64,000 bases of DNA from positions 3,884,098 to 3,948,097 of the forward strand of contig OZ007513.1 in assembly GCA_963931865.1 (NCBI GenBank), in the 5' to 3' direction. The number at the start of each line of letters is the position of its first letter. Within the stretch, counting starts at the first letter, position 1. Positions 47,255-55,250 of the stretch are shown piece after piece. Both the position numbers and the translations under genes were made by a program. Source of the stretch: Axinella damicornis. Its lineage: Eukaryota; Porifera; Demospongiae; Axinellida; Axinellidae. The notes below the pieces were generated by a model. It was not told where the DNA came from. It made no database searches and saw only the letters and a list, made by a program, of their open reading frames with translations.

Positions 47255-48316
47255 GTTGCAATACATGCGACATTTGCGAAGTTGGTGTTATTGATACAGG
47301 CAAGTAAGATTTGTTTACAACACAAGTACAGTTACACAACCTATAGACATGTACATGAATTCAGTGTGTGAGAGCATGTGTGCATGTACATTGTACATGT
47401 ACATGTGTGTGTGAGTTGTGTGTGTGAGTTGTGTGTGAGTAGTTGTGTGTATGTGAATTGTGTGCGTAGGTGTGTGTGTGTGTGTGCAGTGTGTATGTGA
47501 GTGTGTAGTGTGTGTGCGTGTGTGTGTACATTGTGCATGCGTGTGTGTGTTGTGTGTGTGTGACTTGTGCGTGTGTAAGTGTGTGAGTGTGTGCATATAT
47601 ACCTAGGAGAGTTGGAATGACCCGGTACATTCCTCCGCTGCATCCGGGGGGAGTGGGAGGAGTCGGAGTACCCATTGCTCATGTAGGACGGGGGACCATG
47701 GCGACCAGAATGAGAGAGATCTGAGCTCGGGAGAGGAGGAGGAACGGACATCGTCAAGTCTCTGAGTGATAGTTACTGACATACATGTAATATACCCAAG
47801 CACAGCACAAGCTGTGTATGTCTCTTGCGCAATATGAACAGAAAAACATCCATTACAGTAGGGGTCAATAGAACTCCACATCCCATTTTTGTGTAATGAT
47901 CGTTCTACCAAAAAGAGAGGCAGAGATGTGAGTTGGTTCACTTGCTCATGTGCTTTGGGAGCAGTAGTTGAAGGCAGCCTCCTGTAAGAATTAACGCCCA
48001 ATGCAGTGACACACCCACACACACACCTGGCCGAGGTCCCCTCCGTGTCTCTCCCTCCCAGTGTTCCTCGCTCAGTTCCTCATCATGCTCACCCCCCCCC
48101 CCCCCCTCCTCCCACACACACACCTGGCCGAGGTCCCCTCCGTGTCTCTCCCTCCCAGTGTTCCTCGCTCAGTTCCTCGTCATGCTCACTGATGCTGTGG
48201 TCACGGATTGGATCAAGTGCAAACTCCCCACCAGATGCAAACGAATGGTGGCCTTGTTTACGCAGCCTCTTCCTGAGAGAGAGAGAGAGTGTGTGTGCGT
48301 GTGTGTGTGTGCGTGC

Positions 48317-48349
<33 letters not shown>

Positions 48350-48680
48350 AGTACACGTAATTTAAAAGTACCAGGCTCTCGTGTCTCCTCCTTTATGAGG
48401 AGAGAGCCTGGGACTGAGGCGGAGGTAGTCTGAGAGGGGAGGGGACAGAACGGGAGGGGACAGAAGGGGAGGAAGAGGAACTTCTGAGGAAGAGAACAAC
48501 AATAGTTACACTCTCACATGACAGAGTCCACAATGGCGGATCCACTGAGCTTGGAGTCTGTGTCGCTGTCCTGATCTTCGTCGTCATCCATCCAGCGGAG
48601 GTTGTTCTGTTGCCATGCCGCCAGGCTCCCCTGACGCGCCATCATCAGGTAGTCCTCGAGATTACCGCTAGCCCCCAATC
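34328..48680 (-). CDS. Delta-catenin (p120/ARVCF family), armadillo repeats, PDZ ligand
   Basis: I could phase 19 exons without a frame break: 48,528-~48,680; 48,124-48,272; 47,603-47,759; 46,331-47,199; 45,601-45,790; 44,515-44,704; 44,081-44,128; 41,963-42,113; 41,097-41,227; 40,292-40,360; 39,824-40,022; 39,308-39,477; 38,984-39,134; 37,700-37,832; 37,448-37,538; 36,716-36,834; 35,990-36,122; 35,467-35,625; 34,328-34,573 (about 1170 codons). The N-terminal part is acidic/disordered with five GYGAVSIP-type repeats. The arm domain starts at SNAASYLQHLAYGDD and includes LGALRNLSYGRTNEENK, GVIWNLSSCE, TLRNVSSAGE, ACILRNLSYRLESEI, a charged loop insert, AAAGAIQNLTACSWK, AAATALRNIAIDPRNR and LKKEGWEFSQYL. 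All match p120-subfamily positions, including the loop between the central repeats. The family binds cadherin juxtamembrane tails and stabilises junctions. The C-terminal tail has a basic cluster (KKSSKKRRKSKSK) and ends DSWV. The 5' end is unresolved. Confidence 0.93.
35990..36122 (-). CDS. Delta-catenin exon: basic nuclear-signal-like cluster
   Basis: The exon joins in phase with the last armadillo exon and encodes SGSISRDFHSSGRK, then KKSSKKRRKSKSKMK, then an acidic VEGVRVEEVSAD. Of 18 residues from GRK to KMK, most are Lys or Arg. This would serve as a nuclear localisation signal or phosphoinositide-binding patch (inference). Confidence 0.8.
36301..36385. repeat. Long C tract and G tract in catenin intron
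   Basis: A run of more than 30 C at about 36,312-36,346 is followed by a G run at about 36,370-36,379. On the transcribed catenin strand this gives a long G run followed by C, capable of a hairpin or quadruplex. Confidence 0.8.
36856..37330. repeat. TG/CA microsatellite upstream of catenin exon 16
   Basis: These are interrupted (TG)n blocks, the longest at about 37,075-37,128. On the coding strand it is a CA-rich tract that begins about 20 nt before the splice acceptor of the exon at 36,716-36,834. Confidence 0.85.
37833..37951. repeat. CA microsatellite fused to catenin splice acceptor
   Basis: About 120 bp of (GT)n on the plus strand is (CA)n on the coding strand. It ends directly in the ACACAG acceptor of the exon at 37,700-37,832, with no intervening unique sequence. 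Confidence 0.9.
39135..39230. repeat. CA microsatellite at catenin acceptor
   Basis: On the coding strand, CA-rich sequence runs into CACATACAG, the acceptor of the exon at 38,984-39,134. Confidence 0.85.
39495..39665. repeat. GGGAGGGAGGG minisatellite at catenin acceptor
   Basis: These are repeating units of GGGAGGGAGGGAGGGGGGAG and GGGAGAGGGGAGAG on the plus strand, about 170 bp. On the coding strand it is an unusually long pyrimidine tract ending about 20 nt before the acceptor of the exon at 39,308-39,477. The G-rich strand could form quadruplexes. Confidence 0.85.
40023..40200. repeat. GTGTGGGTGTGG minisatellite at catenin acceptor
   Basis: Degenerate units such as GGAGGGTGTGTGGAGGTGTG. 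On the coding strand this C/A-rich tract runs into the TTCACAG acceptor of the exon at 39,824-40,022. Confidence 0.8.
40490..40960. other. Catenin intron, no recognised content
   Basis: The interval is AT-rich with scattered CG-containing pieces (ATTCGCGGATGAAG, CGCGAACTATTTTTC) that look like an old short repeat. No exon is needed here, because the flanking exons join in phase. Confidence 0.4.
41336..41712. repeat. 23-bp minisatellite in catenin intron
   Basis: About 15 head-to-tail copies of a 23-bp unit containing CCATGCTAGCAACCGTGCC, degenerating toward 41,712. There is no spacer sequence between units. Confidence 0.9.
42114..44080. other. Large catenin intron, no exon found
   Basis: The flanking exons join in phase (NLSSCE then ELKLRII), as the family alignment predicts, so no exon is missing. 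A direct repeat (CTGCTAACRCCTGGCCT ... GTGACGTACATGGACGTTGG) occurs at about 42,155-42,265 and 42,329-42,447. Outward-facing foldback ends (GGGAACGAGGCTA at about 43,191 and TAGCCTCGTTCCCAGGCC at about 43,352) are present. Confidence 0.55.
44165..44510. repeat. AC microsatellite beside catenin donor
   Basis: About 345 bp of (AC)n with CCC, T and C interruptions. On the coding strand this is (GT)n starting within 10 nt after the donor (GAG|GTGATT) of the exon at 44,515-44,704. Confidence 0.9.
44870..45175. repeat. Dispersed repeat, ACGGAAGTGG family
   Basis: Sequence from ACGGAAGTGGAATGTTTGTG through CTTCGTACTTCA, AATGTTCGAGAACATTGGGC and repeated GAGCAGCAG/GATGCAATCGGGGA blocks to TGAGCAAGCGAAGCTACT. 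Homologous copies lie at about 52,505-52,900 and, in part, 440-530. No coding capacity or clear ends are seen. Confidence 0.7.
45240..45530. repeat. ~20-bp minisatellite in catenin intron
   Basis: About 13 degenerate units of CATCTCTCCGAGGGGTTCCC (plus strand), stopping about 70 bp short of the donor of the exon at 45,601-45,790. Confidence 0.85.
45820..46125. repeat. Tandem repeat, CAGTAGATCAGATG units
   Basis: Two ~130-bp higher-order units, each built of CACAGTAGATCAGATGCAAA and GATATGATATTAA pieces. It lies in the intron between the GYGAVS-repeat exon and the first armadillo exon. Confidence 0.8.
46224..46318. mobile_element. Foldback MITE with exact 9-bp target duplication, catenin intron
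   Basis: This 95-bp hairpin starts TAGTCTCGTTCCCAGACC and ends GGTCTGGGACCGAGACTA. ACAGTAACA is duplicated at 46,215-46,223 and 46,319-46,327. The right edge is 12 bp from the splice donor at 46,330. Confidence 0.9.
46331..47199 (-). CDS. Delta-catenin exon with GYGAVSIP repeats
   Basis: This 869-nt exon supplies most of the disordered N-terminal region. It opens TARRRDYEQAQIGMYPGRK, has a His/Ser/Gly-rich segment, then five copies of GYGAVS[I/V]P or GYGGVSIP spaced by about 15-22 residues rich in Ser, His and Pro. It ends HSNIHSETSGSRYT. Vertebrate p120-family N-termini are rich in regulatory tyrosines. The repeated GYGxVS units may play the same role, but that is inference. Confidence 0.85.
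47200..47255. repeat. CA microsatellite fused to catenin acceptor
   Basis: (TG)n on the plus strand is (CA)n on the coding strand and runs directly into ACACAG|GACTGCC, the acceptor of the exon at 46,331-47,199. Confidence 0.9.
47401..47602. repeat. TG microsatellite beside catenin donor
   Basis: Interrupted (TG)n. On the coding strand CA-rich sequence begins about 8 nt after the donor TAG|GTATATATG of the exon at 47,603-47,759. Confidence 0.8.
48027..48091 (-). pseudogene. Partial tandem duplicate of a catenin exon
   Basis: The last ~65 nt of the exon at 48,124-48,272 (encoding EHDEELSEEHWEGETRRG), together with its donor and some intron, is repeated 97 bp downstream on the coding strand. 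The copy lacks the exon's acceptor half and begins at a long homopolymer (C run at about 48,091-48,107 on plus). It is separated by CA-type sequence, which suggests slippage or unequal exchange at the simple repeat. Confidence 0.8.
48276..48345. repeat. GA/GT microsatellite at catenin acceptor
   Basis: On the coding strand (CA)n then (CT)n runs into CTCTCTCAG, the acceptor of the exon at 48,124-48,272. Confidence 0.85.
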
Positions 48681-48994
48681 CTCAGCAGCAAACGTCCGAT
48701 GAGTCTCCTGTAGGATGGACAAGGAAGCTGTACATCATTTACTGTACATGCATGAAGCCACATAAGATGAACTGCTGAAGTGCATGTGTTTAGCTTTGTC
48801 GCATACTGTACATAAAACGGGGGAGGAAACTGGGAATGAGGCTACACGTGCTTTGATTTGGGTCTCAAGGGAAACACAGCATTTGGCTTTGCTACATGTA
48901 TATGCCTCTCACCAGCTCCTCGAGCACAATACATTCTGTAGTCCCCAACATACGTGACATGTACGTAAATTACCCTATGTACAGTGTTACATGG

Positions 48995-49350
48995 TAGCCT
49001 CGTTCCCAGGCCGTGGCCTGGGAACGAGGCTACCTACAGTGCATACTTGCAACCTCCATGCAAACACGCTTTCCCTCCAGCTCAGCACATGCAGTAATGT
49101 CTTCAATAACCCTAGCCTCGTTCCCAACCCACGTGGCCTGGGAATGAGGCTACCTACAGTGAGGACTTGCAACCTCCATGCAAACACGCTTTCCCTCCAG
49201 CTCAGCACATGCAGTAATGTCTTCAATAACCATAGCCTCGTTCCCAACCCACGTGGCCTGGGAACGAGGCTACCTACAGGTGGACTTGCAACCTCCATGC
49301 AAACAAGCTTTCCCTCCAGCTCAGCACATGCAGTAATATGTCTTCAGTAA
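48995..49350. repeat. Triplicated 118-120-bp unit with foldback core
   Basis: Units begin at 48,995, 49,113 and 49,233. Each carries a 36-40-bp hairpin (TAGCCTCGTTCCCA ... TGGGAACGAGGCTA) plus ~80 bp containing CTTGCAACCTCCATGCAAAC and CTCAGCACATGCAGTAATGT. The hairpin is a deletion form of the foldback MITE. Confidence 0.85.
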
Positions 49351-49422
49351 CCCGGGCAACCATGCACATATTCCCGGCATCAAGGAGTGACTGGTAACGG
49401 ATCGTGGAGTCTCCCATGAGCT
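49298..49422 (-). other. Possible 5' exon of the catenin gene
   Basis: On the minus strand, TGTTTGACAG is followed by CTCATGGGAGACTCC and an open frame beginning MGDSTIRYQSLLDAGNMCMV. It lies just upstream of the first phased catenin exon. I could not find a donor that joins it in frame to the exon at 48,680, and much of its 3' part is the triplicated repeat. It could equally be 5' UTR or unrelated. Confidence 0.25.
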
Positions 49423-49469
49423 GTCAAACACATCAGAGTACACAGACAGCCAACAACATGCGTCTCTAC

Positions 49470-49570
49470 TAGCCTCGTTCCCAGGCCCCATGCACCCAGC
49501 TTTTCATCGCTTGCAGTACCGCATTCTTTCATGCAACCGAAAGCGGCGCACGGGCCTGGGAACGAGGCTA
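49470..49570. mobile_element. Foldback MITE with exact 9-bp target duplication
   Basis: This 101-bp element starts TAGCCTCGTTCCCAGGCCCC and ends GGGCCTGGGAACGAGGCTA. CGTCTCTAC is duplicated at 49,461-49,469 and 49,571-49,579. It shares the inner CCCAGCTTTTC motif with the TRIM copy. Confidence 0.92.
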
Positions 49571-49579
49571 CGTCTCTAC

Positions 49580-52470
49580 AGTATGTTCAATTGAACATAG
49601 ATTTATGGGAGTGGCTCTTAGTGGGTGTGGTTACAATGACAACTTGATGTCAATCCCTAGAGAGCTGTTCCCATTGCAGTAACAAACATTTCCATGGCCT
49701 TTGGCATCATAACAAGAGCGAAGGTGGTCCAACCTCCTTCAGATTGTAGTGTCCTGTTCGGTGGGAGGTCGCATAATCTGTTCGGTGGGAGGTCGCATAA
49801 TCAGTGCGGTGTCAGCTCACGAAGAGAACGAGAGCACAAAGCAACGGCACAAAACAGCCCTAAAGCGCAAAGGTTTCTCAGTATTGTAGCATTACAGCAG
49901 ATCGAGAGTCAACACTATGCGTCTCAATAGCATGATTGCCACAGATATGGTTATGAAATGTCCATACCTCAAGGGAACTGTGTTCTCACCAGGATTACAC
50001 ATACATGTATGGACATGTAACAGGCGGTCACATAGCCGAGCACAAAGAGTGAAAAACAAATTGCACCACTGACTTCGAATCACGTGTTTACTGCCATTTG
50101 ATAGTGACTCTGAATCTGTCAGGATTTATTTCAGAAAATGTCACAATTGAGGGAAAAAGCAGAACATACATGTATGCTTGGGGGAGGGGGGATTGAATAG
50201 TGCGCAGCTGTGTGCCAATTAGGGGGGTCTGGGTTTGAAATCTCTAAGGGGGGGGGGGGGGGGGGGCAAAAGATTTTCAAGGCCCCCTAAAAAAAATCCT
50301 GATTGGTGTTAGGGGTACAGTACATGGTTTCAATTACCATTCTGTCTCCTGATATACATACTAGAGGTACTGTAGACTCCGGTTATTACGCACATATTGT
50401 TTATTAGGCGCATACTTCCTCTATCAATAATAATTGAACGGCTTAGGAGATAAAATTAGTGTTCTAAAGGTGACAGGTCAACCGGGTCATTAGGGATGAA
50501 ATTCAGGAGGTTGACATATATACTCTGAACCAACAGTGATCACCATGGAGATGATGATGTAATGTTCGTACATGCATGTGCATGTCCAAGAAAATAGCCT
50601 AAGCGATCAGAGCAGGTGAGTGGCCTGAGAGCTAGGTGGGTGTGGCCTGAGAGCTAGGTGGGTGTGGCCTGAGAGCTAGGTGGGTGTGGCCTGAGAGCAA
50701 GGTGGGTGTGGCCTGAGAAGGTGGGAGTGGCCTAAGACCAACCACTAACATATTTTAGCAGTCAAACCATAAATTGTTGAGGTAGCCAGAAGTGCTGACA
50801 TGACTTGATTCCCTCCCCCACACACAATACACCACAACAGTGTACATGGCTTCCAGTGGAATGGAATCACACTCTGAAATGCTATACCATGACAATTTAG
50901 ATTTCCTTTCCAGCAGCTTCTGGATTGCCATGGATACGCAGGTAGAGCAGAGAGAATTTCATACAAGATCTAATGCCGAAAGCTTTTCTCGAATGTTGTT
51001 GTCATGGCAGTGAGATCATATGACGTTTTGAAGCCAGCAGGACAAACCTGAGAGATAAAATGAAGCCTCACTAGCCTAAGGTTGTGCAACTGTAGGTTGG
51101 ACATGTCAATATCCTGGTCATGAAAGGCTTGCCAGCTTGACACAGGAAATATCAAAGTTCATTGGTACAGCCAACCACTTCAGTCAAAAAAAAACAACTC
51201 AACCAGCTGCACTATGCATAATGAACTCTTTGCCTTCTGTTGTTATGGCAACAACATGCAGTTCCAGGCTGTGTCTCCTACTATGAACGGCCTGACAATG
51301 TGGCAATGGACACATTGGGCAGTTAAGCCCCTCACAGCTGCTTGGTTGACCCCTACTTCTTGTCTCATCTCCCAGGCCATTCCCATCTTCAGGTCTTGCA
51401 CCTGGGAATGGCTATGCTGGGTAATGACCGACCAGGAATGTAGAATGTCACAACTGTTGACACAAGGCAATCGAACGGTATGTTGAGTGCTTTGCATCAG
51501 TAAAAGCCACTTTAACTCAATTGCGACACATTTGTTGGGTAGCTGTCATAATTGCATTCATTACCAAAAAGAATTTAAGTAGTTATGCTGATTGGTCATT
51601 ATATCTAAACTGACACAGTTGGATGTGAGGGAGGAGGGGAGTAGGGGGGGAGAGACGGGGTACAAGGGGGAGCACAGGTTGAAGGCAGAGGGAGTGCCGC
51701 CCCACTAAACTTCCCTGCCCCCAACAATCCTCTAGGACAGGGGGAGGCTCTGCCGACAAGAAACAGCCCATTACAAACACTTACAGTAATACCAGCTACA
51801 AACGTAAGAAGGGAACCTGAATCTGTCAATATGAATGTTGTTGAATATCTGGAGGCACGACAATTGCCAAGGAGGTATGTCACAATAGTCAAAATAAGGC
51901 TAGTGTTTGTGTGGAGGACTCGTCCAGCAGGCCATGAATAGAATGGAAGGTGTAAATGGCGACATAATTGAGGTTTTCAGAGCAGGACATACCTGCTCGC
52001 TGTGGTCCATTGTGTGTCCCAGGTTGAGAGTCTATGTGAGGCACTCCACAATGATGTGGTATGTGGGGGAGACCACAGACCAAACCACATTGACCAAAGT
52101 TACACAATTACAGCAGCTGCTAGCCTGGGAACGAGGCTATAGGCTCCTCCTCCCCAGATTTTTGTCATATACTGTACAGGGTACAGCATGTAACAAAAAG
52201 CTGGGGAGGAGTCTGGGAACGAGACTAGAAGCTGCACACATGTACAGTAGCTACACGAACATGGGTTTTGGGATTTCCGAGATTTGTAAGCTGGGATTAA
52301 TTATGACCCATAGATACAGCCAAGGATCAGCTCAGTTCGATCGGACTGCTGCGTCTCCAGTGCAGGAGTTTTCATGCAGGTCCTAGGCCGGGATGGTGAT
52401 GACATCATCATGGAAAGTGGTAGGTGTGGCATGGGTGTGGATCATGCGGGTACCAAATCATTTCCAATGC
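49580..52470. other. No gene I can defend
   Basis: A 22-bp tandem repeat (GTGTGGCCTGAGAGCTAGGTG) lies at about 50,610-50,735 and a G run of about 18 near 50,249-50,266. Around 52,124-52,216 is an imperfect hairpin of the foldback family (GGCTCCTCCTCCCCAG ... CTGGGGAGGAGTCTGGG) without clear target duplication. Several minus-strand frames (for example 51,243-51,497 and 51,786-51,892) look mildly coding, but I could not join them or name a family. Confidence 0.35.
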
Positions 52471-52504
52471 ACACTAGCCTCGTTCCCAGGCCGCGTGGGA
52501 GGAG

Positions 52505-52900
52505 AGAAGATGACGGAAGTGGGATGTTCGTGGGGCGGGACTAAACTCAACTAGTGATGAGCGACCTTCGTACTTGAACCTCAAACTCCGTGAAGAATGT
52601 TCAAGAACATTGGGCATGGGCTGGAATCTTCCAGAGCAGCTGGGGCTACAAGTGGACGCAATCGGGGAGCAGCGGTTGAAGCAGATGCAATCGGGGAGCA
52701 GCAGCAGAAGTGGATGCAATCGGAGAGCAGTTGAAACGGACGCAATTGGGGAGCAGCAGCCGAAGCGGATGCAATCGGAGAGCAGTTGAAACGGACGCAA
52801 TTGGGAAGCAGCTATTGAAGCGGATCTATGCAATTGGGAAGCAGCAGGTGAAGTGGATACAATTGGGGAGCAGCAGCTACTTGTACTGTACGTATGCCAG
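52505..52900. repeat. Dispersed repeat, ACGGAAGTGG family, with GCAATCGG array
   Basis: The same family as 44,870-45,175. The copy is extended by an array of ~40-bp units containing ATGCAATCGGGGAGCAGCAG and AAACGGACGCAATTGG. Confidence 0.75.
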
Positions 52901-53745
52901 TGATACACTACGTTGGGCAGTCATTAGGGCCAATATACACTTGACCCAGTGGCTATGATCAACTGACCTAAGTAAGGGTGTCGATTACATACATGTATCT
53001 TACATTTCTTGCTCATATCAACTACAGTCGAGATGGCCAGACATACTACATACAATGTTGCACGTGGAGACGCTAGCGTGTGATTAAAAAAAAAAGTTCT
53101 GATGTCAGTGATGTCAGCAAAGAGAATTGCGCTGTGTACAGCTAGTGACGATTCTGCCATTCCTCACTTAGTATACTCAATTGGATGATTAGTCAGACAA
53201 ACTACGAGGTGCAAGTTGAGAGGGCCAGCCACACTCGATAGCACGCAGAAATGCTAGTGTGTTTATTTTCTGAAGCTAGTGGTGTCCACAGATGATTTGT
53301 GCTGTGTACAGCCAGTGATAATGTTCTGGCATTCCTCAATTAGTACTCAATTAGTCGATTAGTTGAACAAACTACGGCAATTAGTGGACTAGGGAAATTC
53401 CCTATACAGTCAAGGAGGAGGGCTAAAACAAGGTAGGTTCGGAGCAGGGGTGGGTTACAAACTAAAGCAGGCTAGTTTTGAAAGAGTGGATACCAGCTAA
53501 AACAAGGTAGGTTCGGAGAAGGGGCGGGCTACAAGCTACAGCAGGGTGGTTTTGAAAGAGTGATAACCAGCTAAGTTCGGAGGGTTAAAAGATACATGCA
53601 ACATGTATGACTTGGTCACTTCACTACCTCAATTAAGCACCCATACACAGCATACATGTACTGTGCATGGGTAATTAATCTCATAAGAAAAGTGTGTGTG
53701 TTTGACAACAGTATAGGCTGGTAGTCAACCAGGTTTCTTTGAGCT
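52901..53745. other. No gene recognised
   Basis: Weak direct repeats occur (GTGCTGTGTACAGCYAGTGA near 53,133 and 53,298; AAGGTAGGTTCGGAG near 53,430 and 53,503). No coding sequence. Confidence 0.4.
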
Positions 53746-53749
53746 ATCA

Positions 53750-53975
53750 GAAAGATGGTGGCTACCATAAATGGCAACAAGATGGGGCCAAACAAGATGG
53801 TGGCTACACGTACCATGACAAACAAGATGGTGGCTACCATGGCAACAAGATGGTGGCTATCAGGGCAAACAAGATGGTGGCTACCATGGCAACAAGATGG
53901 TGGCTATCAGGGCAAACAAGATGGTGGCTACCATATGCATGGCAACAAGATGGTGGCTATCAGGGAAACAAGATA
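53750..53975. repeat. Tandem repeat, AACAAGATGGTGGCTACCAT
   Basis: Alternating short units AACAAGATGGTGGCTACCAT and AACAAGATGGTGGCTATCAG, each followed by GG/GGCA, in about nine copies. Confidence 0.85.
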
Positions 53976-54094
53976 GAGCCGCTGCACTGCAGCCCAACAA
54001 CAGCCATAAGCTCTTGTTGCACCTAATGTGCAGCCAGACTTCAACCTGGTAGGGTCAGCCACTCCAGTAAGCACTGTGTTATGGTATGGCTTAT

Positions 54095-54725
54095 ATACCT
54101 CAAGCCACAGGGTCATTATAATGGTGGGTTTACTTTACACATGTACACCAAGCCACAGGGTCACTGCCAGTGCAGTGCTGTGTCCTGGTGCACATGAACA
54201 CCAAGCCACAGGGTCATTGCCAGTGCAGTGCTGTGTCCTGGTGGGTACACATGTACACCAAGCCACAGGGTCACTGCCAGTGCAGTGCTGTGTCCTGGTG
54301 CACATGAACACCAAGCCACAGGGTCATTGCCAGTGCAGTGCTGTGTCCTGGTGCACATGTACACCAATAAGCCACAGGGTCACTGCCAGTGCAGTGCTGT
54401 GTCCTGGTGCACATGAACACCAAGCCACAGGGTCATTGCCAGTGCAGTGCTGTGTCCTGGTGCACATGTACACCAAGCCACAGGGTCATTGCCAGTGCAG
54501 TGCTGTGTCCTGGTGCACATGTACACCAATAAGCCACAGGGTCACTGCCAGTGCAGTGCTGTGTCCTGGTGAGTGTACATCAAGCCACAGGGTCATTGCC
54601 AGTGCAGTGGTGTGTCCTGGTGAGTGTACATCAAGCCACAGGGTCATTGCCAGTGCAGTGGTGTGTCCTGGTGAGTGTATACCAAGCCACAGGGTCATTG
54701 CCAGTTTAAGTACTTGTCATGGCGG
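54095..54725. repeat. ~58-bp minisatellite, AAGCCACAGGGTCATTGCC
   Basis: About eleven units contain CAAGCCACAGGGTCATTGCC and AGTGCAGTGCTGTGTCCTGG, with variable spacer TGCACATGTACA. The long plus frame through it is a repeat artefact, because its translation changes frame with spacer length. Confidence 0.9.
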
Positions 54726-54842
54726 CTTGATTCCAAACCACAGGTTCAACTGCTTGTCATTTATAGGCATGGCGGGTTTACATAGGTTGATAGGTAGCTG
54801 AACGGTGGCCATCACCCTGGTACAGTCAATACAGCACATACA

Positions 54843-55250
54843 TAGCATTGTTCCCAGGCCATTCCCACCGCCAGTATTTGATCACTTTCAGTATGCCAAC
54901 ACGGTGGGGGAAGGCCTGGGAGATCTGGTCACATGCAGTGCCATCAGGTAGACACATGGCCGACAGACGGAAGGCGGTGTCCAACGAAGACCCTCAATAT
55001 CTGCTCTTGCACTTTCCATTCAAAGGCTGGATGTCGGAGCTTTTGCAAGGCAGACGATCAATACCGTTCGTTGTTCAAAACGCTTGGGACAGATCGACAG
55101 AAAAGAGGAATCATAATGATTGGACATCGCCCCCTGTGTGTCTACCTGACGTCATCGCACGTGACCAGATCTTCCAGGCCTTCCCCTGCCATATCTGCAT
55201 ACTGCAAGCGATCAAATACTGGGAGTGGGAATGGCCTGGGAATGAGGCTA
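54843..55250. mobile_element. Long composite foldback element with 9-bp duplication
   Basis: Inverted arms of about 85-90 bp lie at 54,843-~54,932 and ~55,163-55,250. The left contains TTCCCAGGCCATTCCCAC and CAGTATTTGATC; the right contains GATCAAATACTGGGAGTGGG. GCACATACA at 54,834-54,842 and GCACATATA at 55,251-55,259 match in 8 of 9 bases. The ~230-bp centre is unrelated to the short elements and has an open plus frame including DPQYLLLHFPFKGWMSELL. It may be captured host sequence. Confidence 0.75.

Noticed and set aside
52119..52230. Foldback element with target duplication
   Set aside because: The inner arms pair well, but the left end is rearranged and flanks (AGCAGCTGC versus GAAGCTGCA) do not give a clean duplication.
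54028..54801. 257-codon plus frame of HQATGSLPVQCCVLV-type repeats
   Set aside because: It is produced by the ~58-bp minisatellite; phrases shift with spacer length and there is no start, signal or domain support.
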